From Agaricus subrufescens (taxonomy: Eukaryota > Basidiomycota > Agaricomycetes > Agaricales > Agaricaceae), in NCBI GenBank assembly GCA_029945375.1, contig CM057057.1, positions 3,038,001 to 3,102,000 on the forward strand: a DNA stretch of 64,000 bases. Reading direction: 5' to 3'. Positions 1 to 9,726 of the stretch are shown here, piece by piece. Each line of letters starts with the position of its first letter. Within the stretch, counting starts at the first letter, position 1. Made by a program: the position numbers and the translations under genes. The notes beneath the pieces are model-generated. The model saw only the letters and a program-made list of their open reading frames with translations, did not search any database and was not told where the DNA came from.

Positions 1-1459
1 GAAAGAACGTACTCCATGGGGTTATCATTCCAATTCTTCTTGAGAGACTCTCTTCGGGGTTCCACATACTCTTCCTGTACATCGACAGTATTGGGTATTT
101 GGTGTTCTGTTTTCTGGACAGGGGGAACGAGAAACTGGGATAACGCACCCACTCTCTGACATCCTCAGGATTCTCAGTAAGGTCCATCAATTCTACGGCC
201 AGAATTTCGTCCTTGTCTTCGATGCCCACATCCTCCGATGTCTGATCGTCGTCGAGGGTACGACCGTTGTGGGTGAAGATAAATTGTATACTTGGCTTTG
301 CTACTGAGGTTTGATCTTTGGTAGCCTCTACTTTTGAGATAGTGTTGGTTCCATCTACTTTCTTCCCTGGATCTTCCATTCTGTCTGTGAACGAGCGGAA
401 CAACCGAGAGAGTTTGGTCTTGCGAGAGATCTTGAAGCATAGCTCAGCACGATAACGACAGACAAGTTTGACGACGATATCAGGCATTTCGCGGTACTTG
501 GTATCCTGAAGTTTCGCCTTGTCATCTTGCTTAGCGAGACTATTCCGAGCTTGTAGGAGCTATGAAGTGATTGAAAAATATTGAGAACTATGAGACTGTT
601 GAGGGAGGGACATACTTCAGTCTGCTGATCGCTGATTTCTTGCTTCAGTCCCTTGTTGTCCTCCTATATGATATGAGCGGTGTGATCTGCAAGCGGTTGC
701 CATACGCACTCGCAGACGTTTATTCTCCTGTGGAAAAAAATAATTGAGAAAGCACAAGTAGAAAAACAATTGGCCATACTTTCTGCAACTCGCGTGCAAG
801 CCCTTCGATCTTGGCTTTTCCTTGATTAGCCTTGGTGAGCTGGGATTTGGCTAGAAGGGAACTGAGGGGTGCATATAGTTGTGTATGGGCTGGCCGAACC
901 TGCATCCTTGTCCTTGGTGAGTTTCTGCTTCTCTTTGGCATGATCTCGTTCTGCGCGCTTGAATTCTGCAAACTAAGATTGCGTCAAACGAATAGTTGGG
1001 GATCAGAATAACACAAGTTCTTTACAAGTTCGAAGTATTTAGCATGGATGGCATTCTCTTCCATGCCCTTGATGGACTTTTGCGCTTCCTCAGCTATATG
1101 TGCCACTCGTCAGACAGACTCCTGGAAAGCGCCTACGAAGACAGACCAAATCGCCTTTCTTCTTCCTCTTCAAGGACTTCCTCTTCCTCGAGAGCAGCTA
1201 TTCTATTCTTGACGCTCTCATACATGCTTGCGGTGTCGACGGGAGCATCATTCCGCTTCTTTCCTTTGGTCGATTGTGAGCCATTGACAGGAGTGGGTGC
1301 TGATGAGGGAGTAGTGGGTGTTCGAGGCAAAGGCTGGGAAGACGTCGGGGGAGCTGGGGGCGCCGACACGGGAGCGGGGGGAGCAGGACCTGGGGGAGGC
1401 GGTTTAGGCGGTCTGACAGACGCGTTGGGCGAGGGCTGAGCGGCGACGTTTCCGTTCAT
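1..1459 (-). CDS. taxilin-like coiled-coil protein fused to a SUMO-like domain (3' end cut)
   Basis: Begins at the ATG at 1459 and runs off the left edge. The N-terminus is a Pro/Ala-rich linker, then an acidic run (LEEEEVLEEEEERRF) and a charged coiled coil, joined over about five short introns: HAKYFELFAEFKRAERDHAK, then KIEGLARELQKENKRLRED. The last block matches the taxilin signature (L-x-R-E-L-Q-K-x-N-K), known from syntaxin-binding vesicle-traffic proteins. Instead of the rest of the taxilin domain, the frame at about 480-560 enters a compact domain (DIVVKLVCRYRAELCFKI, then IQFIFTHNGRTLDDDQT and EDVGIEDKDEILAVELMDL) that looks like the Rad60-type SUMO-like fold. The final 120 bases stay open either with or without a 35-nt intron. 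Splicing was inferred by hand. The coiled-coil half is fairly sure, the fusion less so. Confidence 0.65.
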
Positions 1460-1923
1460 GGAGGCAACGGGGGAAAAACTAGCAAAGGCTGGGCGTCGTG
1501 CTGGGCAGGAGCTGGAGATGACGGGTGTGTGTATGTGCGCCGGGAAGTGATTGTGTTGGATTATTTTTGTCACCGGTGACTTTGGGTGATGTGAACTCTC
1601 CAAGGCCTCCCTCATCCCCAGCCGCGGCCCGCTGCCGACATTGCGGCATATGTGGTGGCGGACCCTCCCAGTGATACAGCATACGGCAACCGAGGCCCTA
1701 AGATACTGGGATCTGCGCCAACAAGCTACCAAGTCTATCATCCATCTCCCTCTCTTATCCACACTCGAGATCGCCTCCCCGGGCTGTCGAGCAAGGTAGC
1801 GGCGCCCGACTTTCTGTTAGTCCACCGACATCGAAGCGCCGTCACCGACGGTCACGTCATTGCTGGCCGTCACAACCCAGGTCGGTAACGTGACCAACGC
1901 GTCTTGCTCTGCGCGCTCTCCAT
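1460..1923. other. divergent intergenic region
   Basis: 464 bases between the starts of the taxilin-like gene (minus) and the BRCA2 gene (plus), so it should hold both promoters. Open frames cross it on both strands, but none continues either neighbour or resembles a known protein. It has pyrimidine-rich patches near 1740-1760 and 1900-1960. I see no convincing TATA box. Confidence 0.5.
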
Positions 1924-4900
1924 ATGCCCATCGGTCGGTGGTCCTCTGTCCCCTGCAGGCCCACACAGCTAACGGTCCCTTCCAGATACTTCCCCACCCG
2001 GTTCTCCTGCGAGAAAGAAACAGAGGCTATCGTTACCAGAAGACACTCATCGGTCGCACCCCCTTCCTAATCTCACAAAGGCCGCTGTCCTGCCGCCTAG
2101 CGTTAACGATGACCCGGACAACCCATTCACCAGCAGCCGCTCTCTAATGTCTTCGATCTCTCTTCGTAATGCTTTTACCTCTGCATCGTCTATCGAGCGC
2201 GGCCAGCAACGCTCTCCGTCTCCTCAACCCCCCTCGGAGCAGGACTATGATGCATGGTTCCAACCCTCGACGAGCCTACCTCTTGCCGGTTTCCAGCGCC
2301 CTACCTTTACCTCCTCGTCGGATATGCTCCAACCCACCGGTTTTATGAGGCCAGGAACGAAATCAATCATTGCGCCTTCCGCCGCGGCTCTTGCAAAGGC
2401 ACGCGAACGATTAAAGTCCTGGGAGGATGATCCGGAGGATACTGAAAATGTGAATATATCAGGCGTCGTGACGCCTATGTCGCAGCCGTCTTTTCAACGT
2501 CCCGCACTTCGTGTTATGGACAACAGTTTACCGATGCCTGAATCTCCCTCTCCGTCTACATTTTCACGTCCTGTCATGTCGAAGAAAACTCCTGCAGTTG
2601 ATCAGTCTGCGAACAAGCAAAGATCATTCCGATCGCCACTGCTTAAGAGCACTCCAGTCAAAAGTCACCTAACTTCACCACTTAATCCACGAGTCAATTT
2701 CACATCTACTACAAATCTGTCACAGCAGCCAAGGGTTCCTTTAATGCCCTCGACCCCCTTGCGAACCACTTTGACAGCATCGAGTGTCCAAACACCTCGT
2801 CGACCTCCCACGCGTACTCCGCGGACTACACCGGCCCCTTTTGTCACCCCTTTCAAGCCAGGAATGCGGCCTGGAGAGCCGGGATGGGTGAAACTCCAAG
2901 AATCGGTACGTAAAGAAAGAGCAGGAGGCCCATCTGGCAAGCCATTTGCATCTGCGTCTGAATCGCGTAATATGACGCGTGCCCAACATCACAAGACATT
3001 CTTCGACTTTAGTGCGCATTCGTCTACAGGGTAGCCTCGTATTTGCACTTACCTTCTACGCCACAGCATGTCCTCCAAACCGAAAATCACTATCGACTTT
3101 TGGATTACGCCCACAACAATATACGAAAGAAGATTTCGAGTCCATGCAAATGTGAGTGATGTATGCTGTACTCTTATGAACGGATTCATGAACTAAATGC
3201 GCAGAGATATACACGAACTCAAGCAAATAACACCTGCACTTGCTGCTTACTATTCGTTCCATACTACTGCAACTATCCCGACATCACAGGTAGATGAAGC
3301 ACCACAAATGCTTGGACCCGCGGCCGCTCTGGCCGAACTTCATGATCTAGGATGCTCTCTAGCAACAAAGGCTTGGGTTGACAATCACTGGTGTTTAATA
3401 CTATGGAAGCTTGCCGGTATGGTTGCGTTGGACCCTGAAAGTGAAAACGACCCGAAGACCAGGCGGTGGTGTTGGCGAGAAGTTAAACGGCAGCTATTGT
3501 ATCGGTGAGATCATCATTCGATTCAATTTTCCATCTGCTTACCTGGTTAGATATGAACGCGAATTAAATCAGGCGAAACGTCCGGCTTTACGCCTTATCA
3601 CAACCCAAGATGCAACCGCTGCACTGCCGATGATCTTATGCATATCAACTATTTTCAATCCGGGGGGCGAGACAGGTTCCACCTTTCCCGAGCTTGAAGT
3701 GACTGACGGTTGGTATCGGCTCAAGGCGAGAATAGATGCTCCCATGGCCAGAGCCATAAAAAGAGGGATCATTAGCATCGGGAGAAAAGTAGGTGTTGCT
3801 GGAGCAAGAGTAAGTGGAGTCACGTCCTGTTGACGTAGTCCGCTCACCGAATCCAAGCTGGACTCTGAACGTAAAGAACCTCAAGACATTCTAGATGCTT
3901 ATAACAGTGTAAAATTAGTATTGAGCGGTAATTCCTCACATTTAATGCCGTGGGATGCCAAGTTGGGTTTCACAAAAGGACCCTTTATTGCTACTATGCA
4001 CAGTTTAACACCAGACGGTGGTCCTATTGCTGCTATGGATGTTGTCGTAGTGAAGGTGAAGCATCTCAGACGATTTCTTTATTTCTGAAGCTTATATTAG
4101 ACAGGCACATCCTCTCGCGTTTATCGAATTTTGTACTGACTCGACCGGGAAAAAATGGAGGGAAGGGCCTAGGGTTGAAGCAGATGAGATGAAAATTAAC
4201 GAACAATGGGAGGTCTGGCAAATTTCTTCAATCATTGGGATTCTGACACGCTCTTACACCATGCTGTTTTCACAGAAAAAGCGCAAAGACAAAGTTTCTA
4301 AACTCCAAGCTGAATTTGAAAAGAAGACGGCGAGATATGAATCGTACATTGACAGGCTGGAGCGGCGGGCGGTTCATGTCCTGCACACTAAAGGTACGCC
4401 GATACATCCGTCTAGTAGCTTTTCGAAGTAGCGAATCCGTGGCCATAGGTGATCCGCCAGATCATATCGAAGACTTATATGATCAATTAGAGGAACATGA
4501 CGATGCATTGCGTTTATTGGCTAGAATCTCTTCGCAAGAAGCTGCATGGTTAGCAAAGCACGCTAAAGAATGTATGCTAAAAGAACGTGAATATGTTGGG
4601 GAAGAGATTGAGAAGGAATTACAGGTAATACTATCCTTATCCCAGTGACGGCTTGAATTCTCACTCCGAATACAGACGACATGTCCACCTCGAGACGTTC
4701 GCAGCTTCCGAGTGATCGAAGTGCAAGACTCACAGACGTGCCGTAGGCCCGCGAATCGATACGCACAGCTTACGGTCTGGGACATCCTTAGCCTGACTTT
4801 GTCTGAAGGAAAACCCGGGGTGATTCCAATTGGCAGTCGATTTTTAGTACGATCTCGATTCATCATAACATGAGGACTGACATTTACCATCATTGTAGCT

Positions 4901-5012
4901 CACCCATCTAATACCCCAGCAACAAAGTTCATGGATGGGCAATAAACCCAATTCGCAAATATTCCTCGCTACGACACGCTTAACGAAGTGGCACAAGCTC
5001 AAAAGCAATTGA
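1924..5012 (+). CDS. BRH2: BRCA2/Brh2 homologous-recombination mediator
   Basis: Loads Rad51 on single-stranded DNA during double-strand break repair. The ATG at 1924 gives a 10-nt first coding exon (M-P-I-D) spliced over 52 nt to the long second exon. The N-terminal 300 residues are Ser/Pro-rich; around 2340-2440 GTKSIIAPSAAALAKARERL resembles a BRC repeat (the Rad51 contact), though the usual FxxA core reads FMRP. After a short intron comes the DNA/DSS1-binding region: FGLRPQQYTKEDFESMQ, AWVDNHWCLILWKLAGMVAL and WCWREVKRQLLYRYERELNQ (helical domain), VTDGWYRLKARIDAPMARAI (OB1), then AQLTVWDILSLTLSEGKPG and ending QIFLATTRLTKWHKLKSN (OB2/3). A 52-nt intron near 4850-4900 removes an apparent stop. 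It is convergent with the MPP alpha gene (stop 5012 against 5161). The family call is firm; some inner splice sites are approximate. Confidence 0.9.
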
Positions 5013-5160
5013 AACCGTTCATCAATCATTCTTGTAGCATTAATCACTGTATTACTTCTATATAAGTTATTATCGAGTGTTTTCTAGCTCGTTATGCATG
5101 TGGCAAATAGGTTTTTTTTTTTGATCAAATAAAATCCGGGATAACCGAATGTGGGGTTGA

Positions 5161-6907
5161 CTATTTAGACGCAGCAAGCCCATATCGTTGGAAAACTTCG
5201 TCATAGCTCCCAGTATCCTCGTGGCCCATGCAAACTACGGTTGGTTTAGCACCAGAACCGGGACCAAAGATCCTTGCCGCAACGCGACGGATGGTATTGT
5301 TATTGACCTGATCGATTTTCTCGGTCATTTCATTGACAGGTACCTTACGCCCATGTACCAGAATCTGTCCCAGTGTATATTAGTTCAACGGAAGGGTACC
5401 GGGTTGTGAACATTGCGACATACCTGTCTACCCAGGTCTTCAACTTCAACAGCCCGACTCTCCAAAGCCATGATTAAGCTGGACTTGAGTTGGTTCTTGG
5501 CTCTATCGAGCTCGACAGAAGGGATGGCAGTGTAAAGCAATAAGCTTAATTGGTGAATGAGATGGGGAAGAATTTGACTGGGCGTGTTTCCGCTCCCCAA
5601 ACCGGATCCAGCAGGAAGGAACGAGGCGAACAAACCAAAGAGGGAAGAGTCCGTGTAGATATGGTGGAAGGATGAGCAGTGATCGATTTGTGGGTAATGA
5701 TTCAGGATATGGGTATAAAGTCGCGAGTACATTCCTTTGCCGGGGCCACCTAGGAAGATAGGGTGAGAGACGAACATAAATGCGTGAGGAAGGCATAGAT
5801 GTACCTGCAGAGAAGCTGCCGCCTCCGCCGAGAAGTACCTGCATAGTCGCAAGGGCATAGATGTCATCATCATGAATCCCAACACCTTCATAAGCGACGT
5901 AGAGGTGATTGAATTCCGCCGAAGAATCGTGGATGAAGCGGTGACCACCGGTATATGTCGACGTAGGACTTAAAGGGGTCGGTGATGGCGAGGAAGCGGT
6001 GCTGGGGAAGAGATAGGAAGCGGCTCGTGTCAAGCTTTTTGAAACGGAAGGTGTAGATGCGTTTAGAAGATGTGTCGGCGTGGAAGGGTTGTTGGAGTTA
6101 GTACGGGAGCTCGTTGTCGATGTAACGGTGGGCCCTTTGAGTGACGAGAAGAATTTGTCTGCAAGCTCGACGAGCTCAGAGTGATGCATTCCTGCGCCCG
6201 CGATTACCATGCGTTCCGGACGATACCAGGCATTCAAGGCGGTGCGAAGTGTGAGTTCATCGACGAGGGGAACACGGTTTTCGGGACAGAGAAGCGGATT
6301 TCCGAGACCTTTCTCGCCATAGGCAACGCTATGAAGGACTTCCGGAAGGAACATGTCCGGCTTGCTTTGAATTTCCCGCCCTTCATAGAATGCGGCGTCC
6401 CGTTGAGCCTCAATTTCCTCAGGATGGAATGAAGGGTTTAGCACAGTATCGGCAATTAGTGAAAGGGCAAGGGGAGTGCCTGAGTGCGAGTGGGACGACT
6501 GATACATGATGGATTCACGAGAAGATGAACACATTATTTGACCCCCAAGAGAATGTACGGCAGTCGACATCTCTTCGTCTGTCCGAGTGCGCGTGCTCTG
6601 GTATATGAGATGGTAAATATCACTATGCAAATAACGAAAGAAAACGGACCTTGAAGGCCATCCTATCCAAGAAATGACTGACGCCAGACACTTCTGGCCA
6701 TTCATATCGCGAGCCCGCATCTACATATAGACCGAGAGAGGAAAAATGACCAGGTGCCGATTCTGTAGCAACCCGAATTCGGTTGGAAAGAGTTGTGATC
6801 TTCACCGTCGGCTCTGTAGACGCCGTAGTCGTGGCATAAGAGTGAGGCTTCCTCAGGCGTGATGATAAACGGCTATGGCGGAGAAGAGAGGAACTAGTCT
6901 TGTGCAT
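5161..6907 (-). CDS. MAS2: mitochondrial processing peptidase alpha subunit (M16 family)
   Basis: Regulatory subunit of the matrix peptidase that removes mitochondrial presequences. The start at 6907 gives an Arg/Ser-rich leader (MHKTSSSLLRHSRLSSRLRK) typical of matrix import; an in-frame ATG at 6946 would add 13 residues. The M16 fold is clear: TTLSNRIRVATESAPGHFSS, then SGVSHFLDRMAFKSTRTRT, where the zinc motif HxxEH of the catalytic beta subunit has decayed to HFLDR, as expected for alpha. The glycine-rich substrate loop (LLGGGGSFSAG) is followed by an intron and GGPGKGMYSRLYTHILNHYP. The C-terminus is YDEVFQRYGLAASK. Introns lie near 5420, 5760-5810 and 6600-6650. The length fits the family (about 520 residues). 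Confidence 0.93.
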
Positions 6908-7010
6908 GATGAGCGGTCGGGACGAGTGTATGTGTAGTGGGTACACCTAATGCCGGCCAAATTTAATCCGTGGGATTCGATAGATCGTGATTTGTTGCCG
7001 CGAAATACAA

Positions 7011-7108
7011 GTCCCAATAGCTAAGTGGTTATAGCATGCGATTGCAGTCCGGGCCTAGCTATTAGGCAGGTTATCGCGGGGTCGGGTGTTCGAATCACCC
7101 TTGGGACT
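7011..7108 (+). tRNA. tRNA-Cys(GCA) with a 25-nt intron
   Basis: The acceptor stem pairs 7011-7017 with 7101-7107, with U at the discriminator position (7108), normal for Cys. D stem 7020-7022/7033-7035; anticodon stem 7037-7041/7074-7078; anticodon GCA at 7044-7046; T stem 7084-7088/7096-7100 with a TTCGAAT loop. An intron at 7048-7072 sits one base 3' of the anticodon, the standard eukaryotic position. The mature tRNA is 73 nt before CCA. A and B box sequences fall in the D and T arms. Confidence 0.95.
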
Positions 7109-7260
7109 TGGGTTTTTTATTTTCGGACCGAAACGGAAAATCCTATTTTTGGATACATTCTTCACAACAGCCGCCATCAGGCCCATCACGATCGTTCCGC
7201 CGTCTGATCCCGACTTCCGACAAAGGGCATTCAGCCCCTTTTGTCCCTTGACTCTCACCT

Positions 7261-8534
7261 ATGCCTGGTTTCTCCACCGTCGCTCCATGGCTCAATAAGG
7301 TCGGCTACTATGGACCTGTCACTGCTACCCTCGACTGGTGCGAGGCAAGTATTTCCAGCACTTGTCTTTCATGGTCACCGTAATTATTTCCACCACCAAC
7401 AGGCAAACTATCAATTCACTCCCTACATCGCGGAATTGGCCAACTCGTTCTCTAACTTGTACACCATCACAATTTCTGTAGTCGGTTATCTGAGCGTAGT
7501 GAAGCAAGTGCTGCCTCAGCGGTATGCTCTTGGATATATCGTAAGCGTGCCCCAAGTCTGCACATTCAGAGTACTCAATCATACTAGGGTGTCGCTCTTG
7601 TTGGCGTCGGTAGTTTCTTCTTCCATGCAACCCTCCTTTACGAGGCTCAACTTGCTGACGAACTACCGATGATATATGTTGGTTCTATGGGCTTGTTCAT
7701 AACCTTCGACAACGGACCCGGGTTTGACCTCAAATCTCGTCGAAGCAAACTATTAATTATTTCTCTTTTGACCTTTGATGTTCTTTTCACTTGGAGCTAG
7801 TAAGTGTGACAAAAGCAACGGTTCTTTTCACTTGGAGCTAGTAAGTGTGACAAAAGCAACGGTTCTTCTATGCTTCGTTCCAGAAATTAATTTCGACCCT
7901 CTAGCTATCTTTACCGCAACCCAGTATATCACCAACTTGTGTTCGCTACCATGATTTTCATCACCGCAGGACGGATCACGTACATGCTCAAATGGTCGGA
8001 TGCAGCTCATCGTATACCCGCCCCAGTAAAGCGGACTATAACCCAGATTTTTGGTACTGGAGCATTCCTCTTTGCCTTTGGCTTTTTCATCTGGAATATG
8101 GACAACATCTTCTGCGATTTCTTAATAGCCAGAAAGTTGTCAATAGGGTGGCCTTTTGCTTTTCTTCTTGAAGGTGTGTAATACGTGGCATTAAATGGGC
8201 CTATGTTGATAATTTTTCAGGGCATTCGTGGTGGCATATATTCACTGTAGGCGTTGTTTTATTTACCGCAGGAATTAGTTCTGATTTCGTCGGCTGCAGG
8301 GCGCAGGGACATACTACAAGTTTGTTGGGATTCAATGTGAGTATAATTTTTTCTCACTATGATTTTCGTAATTGACTTGGCTATAGATGCGTACGCTCTC
8401 ATACTATTGGCCCGGTAAATCACATGCTGAATCCCTACAGGACGCTTTGCATAAAGGATGATCCAGCACCTTATACAGTCGGCTGGAATTACGGACTTCC
8501 CCGCATCGAACGCGTCCCGTTGAAGAAGGACTAA
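7261..8534 (+). CDS. alkaline ceramidase (YDC1/ACER family)
   Basis: Multi-pass ER/Golgi membrane amidase that cleaves ceramide to sphingoid base and fatty acid. The start at 7261 gives M-P-G-F-S-T followed by the family opening NKVGYYGPVTATLDWCE. Spliced exons continue TPYIAELANSFSNLYTI, then VGSFFFHATLLYEAQLADEL, which holds the Ser-x3-His and Asp catalytic/zinc residues, then LYRNPVYHQLVFATMIFITA and GHSWWHIFTGAGTYYKFVGI with the two C-terminal zinc histidines. The last residues are GLPRIERVPLKKD. About six introns. The intron after FTWSY starts inside a 41-bp perfect tandem duplication (7781-7862) that doubles the donor site. All catalytic residues are present, so the enzyme should be active if the first donor is used. 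Confidence 0.9.
7781..7862 (+). repeat. 41-bp perfect tandem duplication over an exon/intron border
   Basis: Copy 1 is 7781-7821 and copy 2 is 7822-7862, with no mismatch. Each copy carries the exon end (TTCACTTGGAGCTA) and a strong donor (GTAAGTG). Donors are at 7800 and 7841; the acceptor is at 7904, giving introns of 105 or 64 nt. Using the second donor would put TAG and TAA in frame straight after ...FTWS. Confidence 0.95.
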
Positions 8535-8590
8535 GCCGACAAGTAGATCTATAAGAATAGTTCTAATATGTAGTTAATGTTAACGTAGTT

Positions 8591-9634
8591 CTAGGATTGT
8601 GGATTATATGATGCAGTAACAGATTCTCCCAATGTCCACTTCATGAAGTCTAGCACCACGATCCCCTCATCTTCCGCGGGCTGAGATAACAGACCTTTTT
8701 CTTGCGACCACGAAACGAGGGCATCCTTGACAAGGATACTTGAATTGTCACTGCCCATCATCATAAATGGCTGCTTATACAATGCACTCTCGTCATCGCC
8801 ATTGATGCTAAGAGTATCGAAACCAACGATTTGCCGCGCAAGAGCGCGTTCGAGACGACCTAAATCATCGCGAAAAACTTCAGAGGCGAGGCGCTCTTGG
8901 AGCGTTTTGGATTTCAGGGCAAGTAACGCGAGACCACCGATACGGCCTTGGTCAGGATTGGTGATAGAGCCATGTACATATGAGCTGAGTCGAAGGCCAA
9001 GGCTGGATTTTGGAGGTGGATTTTCAACGACGCTGATGGCTCGGCGAAGTGTGATGTTCTCCCCAAGTTTGGCTATCGCGTCATGGATGGCGGTGGCAAC
9101 TGTTCCCGTTGGTGCAGCGCCAGGGTTGGCTTCTGACAGCAGAGGTGCATCGTGGAGAAGCTCGAGTGAGTGCTGGTGAAAAGCACCTTTGGAAGTGGAG
9201 ATCTCGGAGATGTATGCGGCTGTGTGGGCAATGTCTGCCGCCAGTTTTCCAAATAACTCGTTTCGCCCTACAAAGTCGGTCTCGCAATTAAGCTCGACCA
9301 TTGCGGCTCGAACGCCGCCATGGCCTGCGGCAACCTTTCCGCTGGTCCCACTCGAGAGCTTGGAGATACTAATGAGTCCTTGGCTAGTACTCCTGCCCTG
9401 CAGTTTCGCCGCTTTCTTGGCCCCCGAGGTTGCGAGGTCCTTTTCAAGCCATCCGAGCGCGGCGTTCACGTCGTTATTAGTTGCAGTCAGAGCCTCTCGG
9501 GCTTTTGAAATGGAGACAGCAGTAAGCTTGCGGAGTTCAGCCACGAGCTTTACGGATGCCTTTCCGGCCTGCTGCTGGGTAGAATAGCAGCGCGACGCGA
9601 GAGCTGCCGATTGGAGGCGGAGGGGACTGAACAT
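8591..9634 (-). CDS. mitochondrial elongation factor Ts
   Basis: Guanine-nucleotide exchange factor for mitochondrial EF-Tu. It is a single exon. The start at 9634 gives a presequence (MFSPLRLQSAALASRCYST); an in-frame ATG at 9694 would add 20 residues. The N-terminal UBA-like domain reads VAELRKLTAVSISKAREALT, and the hallmark AAMVELNCETDFVGRNELFG follows. The rest is a dimerisation/core region typical of fungal EF-Ts, ending near VLDFMKWTLGESVTASYN. About 347 residues, normal length. It is convergent with the ceramidase gene (57 bp between stops) and divergent from NAF1 (92 bp between starts). Confidence 0.95.
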   Translation of the reverse strand: MFSPLRLQSAALASRCYSTQQQAGKASVKLVAELRKLTAVSISKAREALTATNNDVNAALGWLEKDLATSGAKKAAKLQGRSTSQGLISISKLSSGTSGKVAAGHGGVRAAMVELNCETDFVGRNELFGKLAADIAHTAAYISEISTSKGAFHQHSLELLHDAPLLSEANPGAAPTGTVATAIHDAIAKLGENITLRRAISVVENPPPKSSLGLRLSSYVHGSITNPDQGRIGGLALLALKSKTLQERLASEVFRDDLGRLERALARQIVGFDTLSINGDDESALYKQPFMMMGSDNSSILVKDALVSWSQEKGLLSQPAEDEGIVVLDFMKWTLGESVTASYNPQS

Positions 9635-9726
9635 GTGCGTTTCGTGGTTAACCGTCTTGCCACGAAAATTACTTACTTTGTTGCCGGCAATCAAAATGAC
9701 AGTTGATCAGATCAAATGACAAATTT

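Noticed and set aside
996..1439. Plus-strand Gly/Val-rich open frame of 147 codons
   Set aside because: Antisense shadow of the Pro/Ala-rich first exon of the taxilin-like gene.
1133..1762. Longer N-terminus for the taxilin-like gene, starting at 1762
   Set aside because: The extra 100 residues lie in the divergent promoter region and look non-coding; the ATG at 1459 begins the conserved composition.
7048..7072. Possible pseudo-tRNA because the anticodon arm looked broken
   Set aside because: Removing a 25-nt intron at the standard position restores a complete cloverleaf.
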